Shown here: positions 1 to 6,414 of the stretch, one piece after another
How the letters are laid out: each line of letters starts with the position of its first letter
Position numbering within the stretch: the stretch's first letter is position 1
NCBI GenBank assembly: GCA_017940445.1
Contig: JAGAYQ010000295.1
Coordinates: 1-6,894 of the forward strand
Direction: 5' to 3'
Source: Pyramidobacter sp.
Lineage (GTDB): Bacteria > Synergistota > Synergistia > Synergistales > Dethiosulfovibrionaceae
Length of the DNA: 6,894 bases
Made by a program: the position numbers and the translations under genes
The notes under the pieces: model-generated
What the model saw: only the letters and a program-made list of their open reading frames with translations
Told to the model about the DNA's origin: nothing
The model's database searches: none

Positions 1-1784
1 GAGTGGGCATCGACCTGCTCAAAGAGCGCAGCGGCGGCCGCGCCACGTTCTTGCCGCTGGAGCGCTGCCGCAATTCACGCGCCGGAAAGGCCCCCGCGGG
101 TGCCGGCGTGCTCGGCTGGGCGATCGACCTTGTCACGCCCGATCCCCGCTGGCTGCCTGCGGCCGTGCATCTGCTCGGGGACCTGCTGGTGGTGAAGGAT
201 TACGACACTGGCGCGCGGCTGGCTTCGACAGCCCGCTATCCGATCGTCACGCTCGACGGCGAAGTGTTCTCGCCGTCCGGCACCGTCAGCGGCGGAAAGA
301 CTGCCCGCACCGTGGGCGCGATCACGCTGCGCAACATGATCGACGAGACGGAAAAGCAGATCGCTGCTGACAAAAAGGCGCAGACAGATGTTGCCAAGCG
401 TCTGGAAGCGGCGGAGAAAGCCGAGGCCAAAGCGCGCGAAGCGATGGACGCCAAGCGGCGCGAGGCCGACGACCAGCGGTCGAAGACCGAAGCGCTGCGA
501 AGGACCATGCGCGAGCAGACCGAAGAGCTGAACGCGCTGCTGAGCGAAGATTCGAGCGCAGCATCGCGCATCGCGCAGTGCCGTACCGCCGCCGAAAAAG
601 CGCGGCAGAACGCCGGCGCCTTGCGAAAGCAGATCAGCGAGCTGGCCCTTCCCGACGGCGATGACAGCGAGAGCAAGGAACTGGCTGAGCTGCGCACACA
701 GGCCCTGCTGGCCGGCGAACGACTGGCCGCCAAAAAGGCCGAGCTGGAACGCAGCGTGCGCACTGTCTCTGACCTGCGCCGTGCGCTGAGCGCCAATACC
801 GCGCAGTCGCGCGAAGCTGTAGCCAAACTGGCTGCGCTGGATGAGCGCGAGACCGCCATTCATCAGGAAAAAAACGAACGCGAGAGCGAAAAGAAAGAGA
901 TTGAGACTCGCGTTGCCGAGCTCGACGGCCGCAACACGCGCGCTGCCGCCCGTATGGAACGCCAGCTGCTGCGCAGCCAAAAGGCCCAGGCAACGTTCGA
1001 CACGCTCACGCGCGACGAGCTGATGGCCCGGACCGAGATCGAAAAGACCCGCGAGAGACTGGCCGACCTGATCTCGGCCAACGAAGAGAAATATCCCTAC
1101 CCCGACGGCTTCACGCCCGGCGACGAGAGCGCCGAAAAGCTGGAAAACAGCTGCCGCTACGTCGAACGCGCCTTGCGCGAGCTGGGCGACGTGAACATGG
1201 GCGCTCTGTCGGAAGATCAGTCGCTGGCCGAGCGCCTGGAATACCTCGGCTCGCAGCTCGACGACGTGCAGAAGGGCATCGACGACCTCAAAGCCCTCAT
1301 TGCCAGCACCGACAAGCAGGCCGGGACCCTGTTCAACAACGCCCTTGTCAAAATCGACAAACGCTTTGACGAGCTCTTCCAGCGCCTCTTCGGCGGCGGC
1401 GAAGCGCATCTGCGCGCCCAGTCCGAGATGGACCTGTGGGAGACCGGCGTCGAGATCATCGCCCGCCCGCCGGGAAAGAAATCGCTGTTTTTGGCGCAGC
1501 TCTCCGGCGGCGAGCAGTCGCTCACCGCACTGTCGCTGCTGTTCGCCTCCATGGAAGTAGCTAAAGTGCCTCTGGCCGTGCTTGACGAAGTGGACGCTGC
1601 GCTCGACGAGGCCAACCTGACCCGCTTTGCGCAGATGGTCGCCGACTACTCAAAGAACCTCCAGGTCATCGCCATGACCCACCGCCGCCAGACCATGGAA
1701 CACGCAGAAGTGATGTACGGCGTCACCATGAGCGAGCCCGGCCTGTCTCAGATCGTCTCCGTCAAGGTGGACCAATGGGAGTGA
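1..1784 (+). CDS. smc: Chromosome segregation protein SMC, C-terminal half (5' partial)
   Basis: This is the C-terminal half of the bacterial SMC ATPase, which works with ScpA/ScpB as condensin to compact and segregate the chromosome. The reading frame is open from the left edge (first full codon at base 3), so the N-terminal head, first coiled coil and the start of the hinge lie outside the window. Visible parts, numbered from that codon: hinge remainder at about 1-102, with GGRATFLPL (11-19) and LDGEVFSPSG...GG (84-98); a long charged coiled coil at about 110-385; and the C-terminal head at about 390-593. The head shows VNMGAL (397-402), the ABC signature LSGGEQ (500-505), Walker B ending in DE (D528, E529) and the D-loop near 534-538. 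About 590 residues is what is expected for half of a protein near 1,180 residues. It ends normally in TGA, overlapping the next gene by 10 bp. The catalytic motifs present look intact. Confidence 0.97.
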   Translation, partial: VGIDLLKERSGGRATFLPLERCRNSRAGKAPAGAGVLGWAIDLVTPDPRWLPAAVHLLGDLLVVKDYDTGARLASTARYPIVTLDGEVFSPSGTVSGGKTARTVGAITLRNMIDETEKQIAADKKAQTDVAKRLEAAEKAEAKAREAMDAKRREADDQRSKTEALRRTMREQTEELNALLSEDSSAASRIAQCRTAAEKARQNAGALRKQISELALPDGDDSESKELAELRTQALLAGERLAAKKAELERSVRTVSDLRRALSANTAQSREAVAKLAALDERETAIHQEKNERESEKKEIETRVAELDGRNTRAAARMERQLLRSQKAQATFDTLTRDELMARTEIEKTRERLADLISANEEKYPYPDGFTPGDESAEKLENSCRYVERALRELGDVNMGALSEDQSLAERLEYLGSQLDDVQKGIDDLKALIASTDKQAGTLFNNALVKIDKRFDELFQRLFGGGEAHLRAQSEMDLWETGVEIIARPPGKKSLFLAQLSGGEQSLTALSLLFASMEVAKVPLAVLDEVDAALDEANLTRFAQMVADYSKNLQVIAMTHRRQTMEHAEVMYGVTMSEPGLSQIVSVKVDQWE

Positions 1785-2536
1785 CCGTGCGCGACGAAGC
1801 CGGCGAGGCCATCCTCTACGGTTTTTTGAACATGCTCCAGCCGCAGGACGGCCCCCGCGTGAACATGGACACCGTGCTCCTGGCCGGCTTTGCTGCTCTC
1901 AAAAGCGGCGAACGCGCTATCGAACTGGGCTGCGCGCACGGCGCCGTGACGCTGATCCTTGCCAAACGGTACCGGGACGCATCTATCGAAGGGCTCGACG
2001 TACAGCCGCAGCTCATCCAGCTGGCGCGCGAAAACGCCGAGCGCAACGGCCTGACCGGCAACACCGGCTTTCGCACCGGCGACCTGAGATGCGTGCGTAC
2101 CCTGTACCCGCATCAGAGCTTCGACGCGCTCGTGGTCAACCCTCCGTATGAGGACCCCGGCTTTGGCCGACGCAGCGAGAGCGAATCCAGCCGCGTCGCC
2201 CGCCAGGGCGAACTGTGCACCCTTGACGACGTGTGCGCGGCCGCAAAGTTCCTGCTCAAGAACAAAGGCCGGCTCTACATGGTCATGCGCGCCCTGCGTC
2301 TGGCCGAGACCATGGCGGCGCTGAGCGCGCACGGACTTGCGCCTCGCACGCTGCTCATGGTCCACCCCGTCCCGGCAAAGAACGCCTCCGTCTTCCTCGT
2401 CGAGGCACGCCGAAACGGCGGTCCCGCGATGACCGTGCTGCCGCCGCTGTACATCTATGACGAGCGCGGCGAGTATACAGACGAGCTGATGCGCTACTAC
2501 CGCCCCGAGCCGCCGCAGGATGATCGCGGAAGCTGA
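1775..2536 (+). CDS. TrmN6/YfiC-like tRNA (adenine-N6) methyltransferase
   Basis: This 253-residue class I SAM-dependent methyltransferase belongs to the COG4123 type, whose E. coli member TrmN6 (YfiC) makes m6A37 in tRNA1(Val). Visible motifs: SAM-binding motif I ELGCAHG (50-56), an acidic motif II residue in GLDVQ (D75), and the N6-adenine catalytic motif NPPY (122-125) followed by a family-typical EDPGFGRRSE-like stretch. The start ATG lies inside the last codons of smc (10 bp overlap), with AAGG about 7 nt upstream, so translation is probably coupled to smc; an in-frame GTG at 1781 is a weaker alternative. It is the last gene of the rightward operon and is followed by a hairpin terminator. 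The fold and N6-methylation of adenine are well supported; the exact tRNA substrate is inferred from the family, and the protein could equally modify another RNA. Confidence 0.88.
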   Translation: MGVTVRDEAGEAILYGFLNMLQPQDGPRVNMDTVLLAGFAALKSGERAIELGCAHGAVTLILAKRYRDASIEGLDVQPQLIQLARENAERNGLTGNTGFRTGDLRCVRTLYPHQSFDALVVNPPYEDPGFGRRSESESSRVARQGELCTLDDVCAAAKFLLKNKGRLYMVMRALRLAETMAALSAHGLAPRTLLMVHPVPAKNASVFLVEARRNGGPAMTVLPPLYIYDERGEYTDELMRYYRPEPPQDDRGS

Positions 2537-2546
2537 CAGCAATAAC

Positions 2547-2597
2547 AAAAGCAACGCCCTGCCGGGAAATATTCTTCCCGGCAGGGCGTTGCTTTTT
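2547..2597. terminator. Bidirectional intrinsic terminator between convergent genes
   Basis: Arms 2551-2568 and 2575-2592 are perfect 18-bp inverted repeats with a 6-nt loop (atattc). The stem is GC-rich (gccctgccggg core). On the + strand it is followed by five T (2593-2597), and it is preceded by four A (2547-2550), which give a T tract on the - strand. It lies between the methyltransferase stop (2536) and the ridA-like stop (2631), so it can end transcription from both sides. Confidence 0.93.
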
Positions 2598-2630
2598 AGT
2601 GTTTTTATGTTATCTGTATGTGCAGTGAAG

Positions 2631-2981
2631 CTATTCCTTCACCGCGGCGACAAGCGTGATCTCGAGGCCGTACTGGGGACCGGCGAGGCGGGCTTCGACG
2701 CAGGTCCGAACGGGCTGAGTGCCTTCTTTGAACCAGGCGTCCCAGACGCTGTTGAACTCTTTGAAATTGCGCATGTCGGCCAGATAGACGGTAGCGGAGA
2801 GGACGTGCTCCATGTCAGAGTTGTACTTCTCAAGGGTCTTTTTCAGGCCCTCAAGGCAGTCTTTGGCCTGAACGGCGATGCTGCCGCCGTTTTCTCCGAC
2901 CTGGCCGGAGAGGTAAAGCACGCCGTTGTGCTCGACGGCTTCGTGAAAGCGTCCGTTGCAGTTGTAACGTTTGATGGTCAT
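2631..2981 (-). CDS. RidA family protein, YoaB-like (enamine/imine deaminase)
   Basis: This 116-residue protein belongs to the Rid (YjgF/YER057c/UK114) superfamily of small cytosolic trimers. Canonical RidA hydrolyses reactive enamine/imine intermediates such as 2-aminoacrylate released by PLP enzymes. The pattern here resembles the YoaB branch more than RidA itself: a short N-terminus, GVLYLSGQVG (20-29), a WDAW motif (80-83), PVRTCVEARL (90-99) and a C-terminal YGLEITLVAAV. R92 sits where the carboxylate-binding arginine of active RidA proteins (R105 in E. coli RidA) is expected, so deaminase activity is plausible, although the substrate is unknown. The start ATG has aaaggag at 2991-2997, 9 nt upstream. 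The gene follows the GntR regulator by 28 bp with no terminator between, so the two are probably co-transcribed. It ends at the shared bidirectional terminator. Confidence 0.92.
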   Translation of the reverse strand: MTIKRYNCNGRFHEAVEHNGVLYLSGQVGENGGSIAVQAKDCLEGLKKTLEKYNSDMEHVLSATVYLADMRNFKEFNSVWDAWFKEGTQPVRTCVEARLAGPQYGLEITLVAAVKE

Positions 2982-3009
2982 AGTGATTTTCTCCTTTCGG
3001 GTTTTGTTT

Positions 3010-3717
3010 TTACAGCATCATAACTTTACGCTGTTTGCCTTCGGCAAAGACAAAATAATAGGCGATAGGACGCTCCTGCGTGTCGTGAACTTCGATAGAA
3101 AAACGCAGCACGGGCGAACCTTCGGGAAGGCCCAGCAGTTTTGCGACGTCGGCGGGGCACAGCGCCGGCTCGGAAGAGACGACGCTCTTGCCGAGGGTGA
3201 TGCCGCACTGTTCGGCGACCTTTGACAGGTGCTCGTCTTCGAGATGCTGCTCAAGCACGGGGCCGAACAGATGCTGGGGAAGATAGACGCGCTCGACGAA
3301 GATGGGCCTGTCGCCCGAGTACTTGATCCGGTCGATGGCGATGGCAGGCGAGCCGGGCGGCAGCCGCAGAACGGCAGCGGTCTCTTCGGAAAGCGGCTCG
3401 GTGCGCACGCTTACCGTCTTGTGAGTTCCCGGCACGGAGATGTCTTCGATGGAGAGCGTGGAATTCATCAGGCTGGAATTATCGTAGGGCGAGGCGGTTT
3501 CGTTCCGGGGCGAGACGTAGGTGCCCTTGCCCTGGATGCGGTAGATCACGCCGTCTTTGACCAGCTCGCGAAGCGCGGTCGTAACGGAAATGCGGCTGCA
3601 CGCAAACAGCCTGCTCAGCTCGGCTTCTGTGGGGATGAGCGTGTCTGCCGCCCACTCGCCTGAATTGATCCTGGAGAGGATAAACTGCTGGATTCGTTTG
3701 TAGATAGGGATGCTCAT
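3010..3717 (-). CDS. GntR family transcriptional regulator, HutC subfamily (UTRA domain)
   Basis: This is a 235-residue DNA-binding regulator. Residues 4-68 are a typical GntR winged helix-turn-helix: PIYKRIQQFI, then IPTEAELSRLF (28-38), SRISVTTALRELVKDG (41-56) and the wing IYRIQGKGTYVS (58-69). Residues from about 88 to 232 form a UTRA effector-binding domain of the HutC type, with IDRIKYSGDRPIFVERVYLP (129-148) and a C-terminal RPIAYYFVFAEG strand. Members of this subfamily are usually repressors released by a small ligand such as a sugar phosphate, amino acid derivative or histidine catabolite; the ligand cannot be read here. The ATG at 3717 is chosen because the winged helix begins at once and aggtgg lies at 3728-3733. 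The frame stays open upstream to 4104 but crosses the promoter and the MFS gene, so that extension is not real. The gene lies 28 bp upstream of the ridA-like gene. Confidence 0.93.
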   Translation of the reverse strand: MSIPIYKRIQQFILSRINSGEWAADTLIPTEAELSRLFACSRISVTTALRELVKDGVIYRIQGKGTYVSPRNETASPYDNSSLMNSTLSIEDISVPGTHKTVSVRTEPLSEETAAVLRLPPGSPAIAIDRIKYSGDRPIFVERVYLPQHLFGPVLEQHLEDEHLSKVAEQCGITLGKSVVSSEPALCPADVAKLLGLPEGSPVLRFSIEVHDTQERPIAYYFVFAEGKQRKVMML

Positions 3718-3757
3718 CGCGCTTCTGCCACCTGAAACGGAACGGAAGGTTCCTGTA

Positions 3758-3778
3758 TTTTCGCGAATGTTTTGCGAA
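3758..3778 (-). promoter_or_regulatory. Candidate operator: 11-bp-phased direct repeat in the gntR leader
   Basis: Two copies of the 9-mer TTTYGCGAA (+ strand, 3759-3767 and 3770-3778) start 11 bp apart, about one helical turn, and differ at one base. The first copy contains the perfect 8-bp palindrome ttcgcgaa (3760-3767). The repeat lies just downstream of the expected gntR transcription start, a usual place for a repressor site. Autoregulation by the adjacent GntR protein is inference; the motif does not clearly match the usual GntR operator shape. Confidence 0.35.
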
Positions 3779-3789
3779 GAAGTCCAACT

Positions 3790-3818
3790 ATTATAAGCAG
3801 AGCGGCGTGAGTTTGCAA
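3790..3818 (-). promoter_or_regulatory. Sigma70-type promoter for gntR-ridA
   Basis: Read on the - strand: -35 TTGCAA (3813-3818, four of six consensus bases), a 17-bp spacer, and a perfect -10 TATAAT (3790-3795). The predicted start near 3783 gives a leader of about 65 nt to the GntR ATG. The promoter lies in the 134-bp gap after the MFS gene, which argues that gntR-ridA can be transcribed independently of it. Confidence 0.75.
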
Positions 3819-3851
3819 GTTTTGCCGGGCTGCTTTGACCGGACTGCGCGT

Positions 3852-5027
3852 TCATCTGGGCGTATCCTCGCCAGTACGGGCGTCGTCTGGTTCTTTCAGC
3901 AGGAACGAGATCAGCACCGGCAGAACGGCGAAGGTACTGACGGCGGCAAACGTTGCCCGCAGACCGTAGAGATCGCCGACACGGCCGAACGCCGGGGCGA
4001 TGATGCCGCCGACGCTGACGGCCATGCCCAGTGTCATCCCCGAGGCCAGACCGACGTGGCGCGGCAGGTAGCGCTGTCCAAGCGCGACGAGAGGGCTGAA
4101 GCACAGGCTCGACCCGATGCCCATCGGCAGCAGCAGCGCCAGAGCCAGCCAGGCGCGGTCTGTTATCGTGAACAGCAGCAGAGACGGCAGCAGCAGGCAG
4201 AACGACAGCCGCACAGCTCTCCGGTGCCCGAGACGGTCGGACAGACGGCCGCCGAGAAGCGAGCTGAACGCACCGGCGGCGTAATACACGCTTAAAAAAG
4301 CGCTGCTGAGGGCTTTCGACTGGCCGTGGACGGCCGTCAGATAGAGCACAGTGAACGTGTTGATGCCGCTGTTGACGATCGAGCGGGCGAACACGAGCGA
4401 GCTGAGTTTTGCGAACTCGCGCCAGCTGTCACGGCCGCTGCGGGCGGCAGACGTCTTCGGACCGGCCGCGGCGAAATCGCACCCGGCGAAAAAGACGGCA
4501 TAAGCGGCCGCGAAGACCAGCGGCGGAAGCAGGAAGACGAGCGTGCCTTTGAGCCCGAACAGCGCGATCGACGCGCCGGCCATCGCCGGCCCGACCGTGA
4601 AGCCCATGCTGCCGCCGAACGAGAACACGCCGAGATTTGCGCCGCGGTCGCGTTCCGTCGAAAGCGCGTTGACGAGCATCGCCGCCTGCGGGTGGAACAT
4701 GGCGATCCCCATGCCGCTGACGATGACAGCCGCGCACAGTCCGCCATAGCCCGATACCAGTCCCGTCGCCGCCATGCCGCCGCCGGCCATGCAGACGCCG
4801 AGCAGCATCACCCACGGCCGCGACTTCTGGTCGCTGAGCCAGCCGAACAGCGGCTGAATGAGCGAGCCGGCGATGTTCGACACCATCACGAGCGTGGCCG
4901 CGGTCGCGTAATCAAAGTGATAAGCCGCGATCAGGTAGGGCAGCAGCGCCGCCAGCGTGCCCTGATTCACGTCCGAGCACAGATGTCCCAGCGAAAGCGC
5001 GTAGCGGGCGTATTTTGAACGGTTCAT
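3852..5027 (-). CDS. MFS transporter, fosmidomycin-resistance (Fsr)-like
   Basis: This is a 391-residue inner-membrane transporter of the major facilitator superfamily with about 12 hydrophobic segments. The MFS motif A loops are visible in both halves: GWLSDQKSRPW (62-72) and GGRLSDRLGHRR (259-270). Features shared with the E. coli fosmidomycin exporter Fsr include SLGHLCSDVNQG near the N-terminus, FHPQA (111-115) in the first half, and RYLPRHVGLASGMTLG (319-334) near the C-terminus. Fsr proteins are drug/proton antiporters, but the substrate here is unknown; export of a metabolite is equally possible. The ATG at 5027 is preferred over the in-frame ATG at 5042, because the latter overlaps the strong GGAGG (5036-5040), which sits 8 nt before 5027. 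The gene has its own promoter and precedes gntR in the same direction. Confidence 0.92.
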   Translation of the reverse strand: MNRSKYARYALSLGHLCSDVNQGTLAALLPYLIAAYHFDYATAATLVMVSNIAGSLIQPLFGWLSDQKSRPWVMLLGVCMAGGGMAATGLVSGYGGLCAAVIVSGMGIAMFHPQAAMLVNALSTERDRGANLGVFSFGGSMGFTVGPAMAGASIALFGLKGTLVFLLPPLVFAAAYAVFFAGCDFAAAGPKTSAARSGRDSWREFAKLSSLVFARSIVNSGINTFTVLYLTAVHGQSKALSSAFLSVYYAAGAFSSLLGGRLSDRLGHRRAVRLSFCLLLPSLLLFTITDRAWLALALLLPMGIGSSLCFSPLVALGQRYLPRHVGLASGMTLGMAVSVGGIIAPAFGRVGDLYGLRATFAAVSTFAVLPVLISFLLKEPDDARTGEDTPR

Positions 5028-5044
5028 GACTTCTTCCTCCATGC

Positions 5045-5052
5045 TGATATCA
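5045..5052. promoter_or_regulatory. Small palindrome TGATATCA in the MFS leader
   Basis: A perfect 8-bp palindrome lies between the predicted transcription start and the ribosome binding site of the MFS gene. Its position would suit a repressor site, but an 8-mer palindrome can occur by chance and I cannot link it to a regulator. Confidence 0.15.
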
Positions 5053-5077
5053 CGAGTTTTTTGAAAGTGCGGATAAA

Positions 5078-5106
5078 ATTATACGCTGTCGGTCCGTTTC
5101 TCTCAA
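5078..5106 (-). promoter_or_regulatory. Sigma70-type promoter for the MFS gene
   Basis: Read on the - strand: -35 TTGAGA (5101-5106, five of six consensus bases), a 17-bp spacer, and a perfect -10 TATAAT (5078-5083). The expected start near 5071 leaves a leader of about 44 nt before the preferred ATG at 5027. It lies in the gap downstream of the Gate-protein stop (5149). Confidence 0.8.
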
Positions 5107-5148
5107 CGGGCAGGCAGCGTATTTTTGCAGATTGCAGCCGACAGGCGG

Positions 5149-6333
5149 TTAGCCGGCGATGGAGAGGAAAACGCAGAGCCAGTGCGCTGCGACGCCGGCG
5201 CACAGGCCGCCGATCGTGTGGCAGAGGATGGCTTTGCCGATGAGGTGTTTGCAGTTCAGACTGTCCATCATCGAGGCGTGCGTGCTCAGGTAGCCGCTCC
5301 AGCACATGCACAGCGCCGTGAACACGGCGATGTCGCCGGGGCTGACCAGGCCGCGCGAGATCAGATTGGCCGTCATGCTGATGGCCGCCCCCGCTGTGCC
5401 GAGCGCTGTGACGGGCACGCCGATGGCCTCGGGCGAGGAGAAGCCAAACAGGGGTTTCAGGATAAAGTCGATCTTGTCGGCCAGGCGCGGCAGCAGCATG
5501 ATGCCTTCGTATGCCTTGCCGGTGTAGATGCCGCCCTCGGCCGGCCCGTTGATGAGCATCATCACGAGCGTGCAGATGACGAGGACGCCGGGAATGATGC
5601 TGAGTCCCATCTTCACTCCGGTGTGTCCGCCGTCGAGCACTGCCGCGATCATGCGGCTGCCGAAGCCGCCTTCGCGGATGGGACGCATGCCCGGAGGCAG
5701 CGGACTGGCCGTGCCCTCGTGCGCGCCAAGCGGCTCGTCGCCGAACGCGCGGCGCGTGAAGATCAGCATCAGCCGCGTGCTCACCACGCTGCCCGCGACC
5801 GCGCCGGCCAGGCCGATCAGCACGGGGACGCCCAGCGGAGTTCCCATGGCCGGCGAGAGACTGTACATGTAAGTGCAGACGATCAGCCCCATGCCGAACG
5901 CCGTGCCCAGATTGGTGAGAGCCGGAAACTGATACGCCTTGAAGTAGCGGCGGAAGTGCCGGTCGTCGGCCAGCGCCAGGATGGCAGGATTGTCCGACAA
6001 AAACGTCGTCACCACACCCAGCGCCGCCGCGCCGGGGAGCCCGTACACAGGACGCATCAGCGGCTGGAGCAGCCGGTTGGCCAGCGAGACGAAGCCGAAT
6101 TCTGACAGCAGCGCCGAGAGCGCGCCCATGATCACGCACACGGCCGTGATGTAGAGCACCGTGTCGAGCAGCAGCTGATAGGCCGTCTTCATCATCGTGT
6201 TGAGCGTGTTCGCCAGTCCCATGCGGGTGACGAACAGCGCGAAAAACGCGGTAAATACGACGGGGAACAGGAACGTTTCAAGCGACAGTTCTTTTTTCAG
6301 CAGGACCTCTTTTTCCTGCGGCTTGGGATCCAT
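5149..6333 (-). CDS. Polytopic membrane protein with nucleoside-recognition (Gate) domains
   Basis: This is a 394-residue integral membrane protein whose layout fits the 'nucleoside recognition'/Gate family, including the clostridial CD0519/CD1768-type proteins. Hydrophobic segments cluster in two halves: about 20-185, containing the first Gate-like stretch (58-155) with GVVTTFLSDNPAI (106-118), and about 240-394, containing VTALGTAGAAISMTANLISRG (308-328) and a GYLSTHASMMDS stretch (347-358). A soluble loop rich in charged, Pro and Gly residues (194-225) joins them. Gate domains occur in concentrative nucleoside transporters, the ferrous iron transporter FeoB and spore maturation proteins, but on its own this family has no established substrate. 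The start is supported by GGAGG (6341-6345) 7 nt before the ATG. It could be a transporter for a nucleoside, amino acid or other small solute; I cannot decide which. Confidence 0.8.
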   Translation of the reverse strand: MDPKPQEKEVLLKKELSLETFLFPVVFTAFFALFVTRMGLANTLNTMMKTAYQLLLDTVLYITAVCVIMGALSALLSEFGFVSLANRLLQPLMRPVYGLPGAAALGVVTTFLSDNPAILALADDRHFRRYFKAYQFPALTNLGTAFGMGLIVCTYMYSLSPAMGTPLGVPVLIGLAGAVAGSVVSTRLMLIFTRRAFGDEPLGAHEGTASPLPPGMRPIREGGFGSRMIAAVLDGGHTGVKMGLSIIPGVLVICTLVMMLINGPAEGGIYTGKAYEGIMLLPRLADKIDFILKPLFGFSSPEAIGVPVTALGTAGAAISMTANLISRGLVSPGDIAVFTALCMCWSGYLSTHASMMDSLNCKHLIGKAILCHTIGGLCAGVAAHWLCVFLSIAG

Positions 6334-6345
6334 GGTATGACCTCC

Positions 6346-6356
6346 GAATAATATTC
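6346..6356. repeat. AT-rich 11-bp inverted repeat next to the Gate gene RBS
   Basis: GAATA-a-TATTC is a perfect inverted repeat with a one-base centre, abutting the GGAGG of the Gate gene. It may be a protein-binding site or simply a low-GC spacer that keeps the ribosome binding site unpaired. Confidence 0.2.
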
Positions 6357-6405
6357 AAAAAGGAGCGGCGCTCTCCGGGGGCATTATACGCCCGAAAAGC
6401 GCCGC
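6356..6405 (-). terminator. Probable intrinsic terminator of the symporter transcript
   Basis: Read on the - strand, the arms 6405-6398 (gcggcgct) and 6372-6365 (agcgccgc) form a perfect 8-bp GC stem. An inner cggg/cccg pairing (6394-6391 with 6379-6376) sits inside it, and the stem is followed by ctccttttt (down to about 6357). It would end transcripts arriving from the symporter gene. The palindromic element at 6415-6581 now separates it from that gene's stop codon; without the element it would lie about 15-20 nt after the stop, the usual distance. Confidence 0.6.
6383..6388 (-). promoter_or_regulatory. Possible -10 box for the Gate gene inside the hairpin loop
   Basis: A perfect TATAAT on the - strand lies in the loop of the terminator-like hairpin, about 50 nt before the Gate gene ATG. 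The sequence 17 bp upstream (ctctcg) is a poor -35 and there is no extended -10 TG, so the promoter may be weak, activator-dependent or spurious. It is the only plausible -10 I found between the symporter and Gate genes. Confidence 0.4.
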
Positions 6406-6414
6406 CGAGAGGGG

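Noticed and set aside
75..1409. A 444-codon open frame on the - strand opposite smc, plus several shorter ones
   Set aside because: It is a shadow of the GC-rich, charged coiled-coil codons of smc. It has no recognisable domain or ribosome binding site, and the + strand protein is certain.
2520..3023. A 167-codon + strand frame opposite the ridA-like gene
   Set aside because: It runs through the terminator hairpin and antisense to a clear RidA-family protein; no independent support.
3718..4104. N-terminal extension of the GntR frame to 364 residues
   Set aside because: The extension crosses the gntR promoter and the 3' end of the MFS gene, and GntR winged-helix domains start near the N-terminus; the ATG at 3717 has its own ribosome binding site.
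5107..5148. Possible terminator after the Gate gene
   Set aside because: Only short, weak pairings (gccg/cggc) and an isolated A run are present; no convincing stem followed by a T tract on the - strand.
5024..6139. A 371-codon open frame on the - strand overlapping the Gate gene in another frame
   Set aside because: The translation is rich in Arg, His and Ala, typical of a high-GC off-frame reading; the Gate protein in the other frame has clear membrane segments and a good ribosome binding site.
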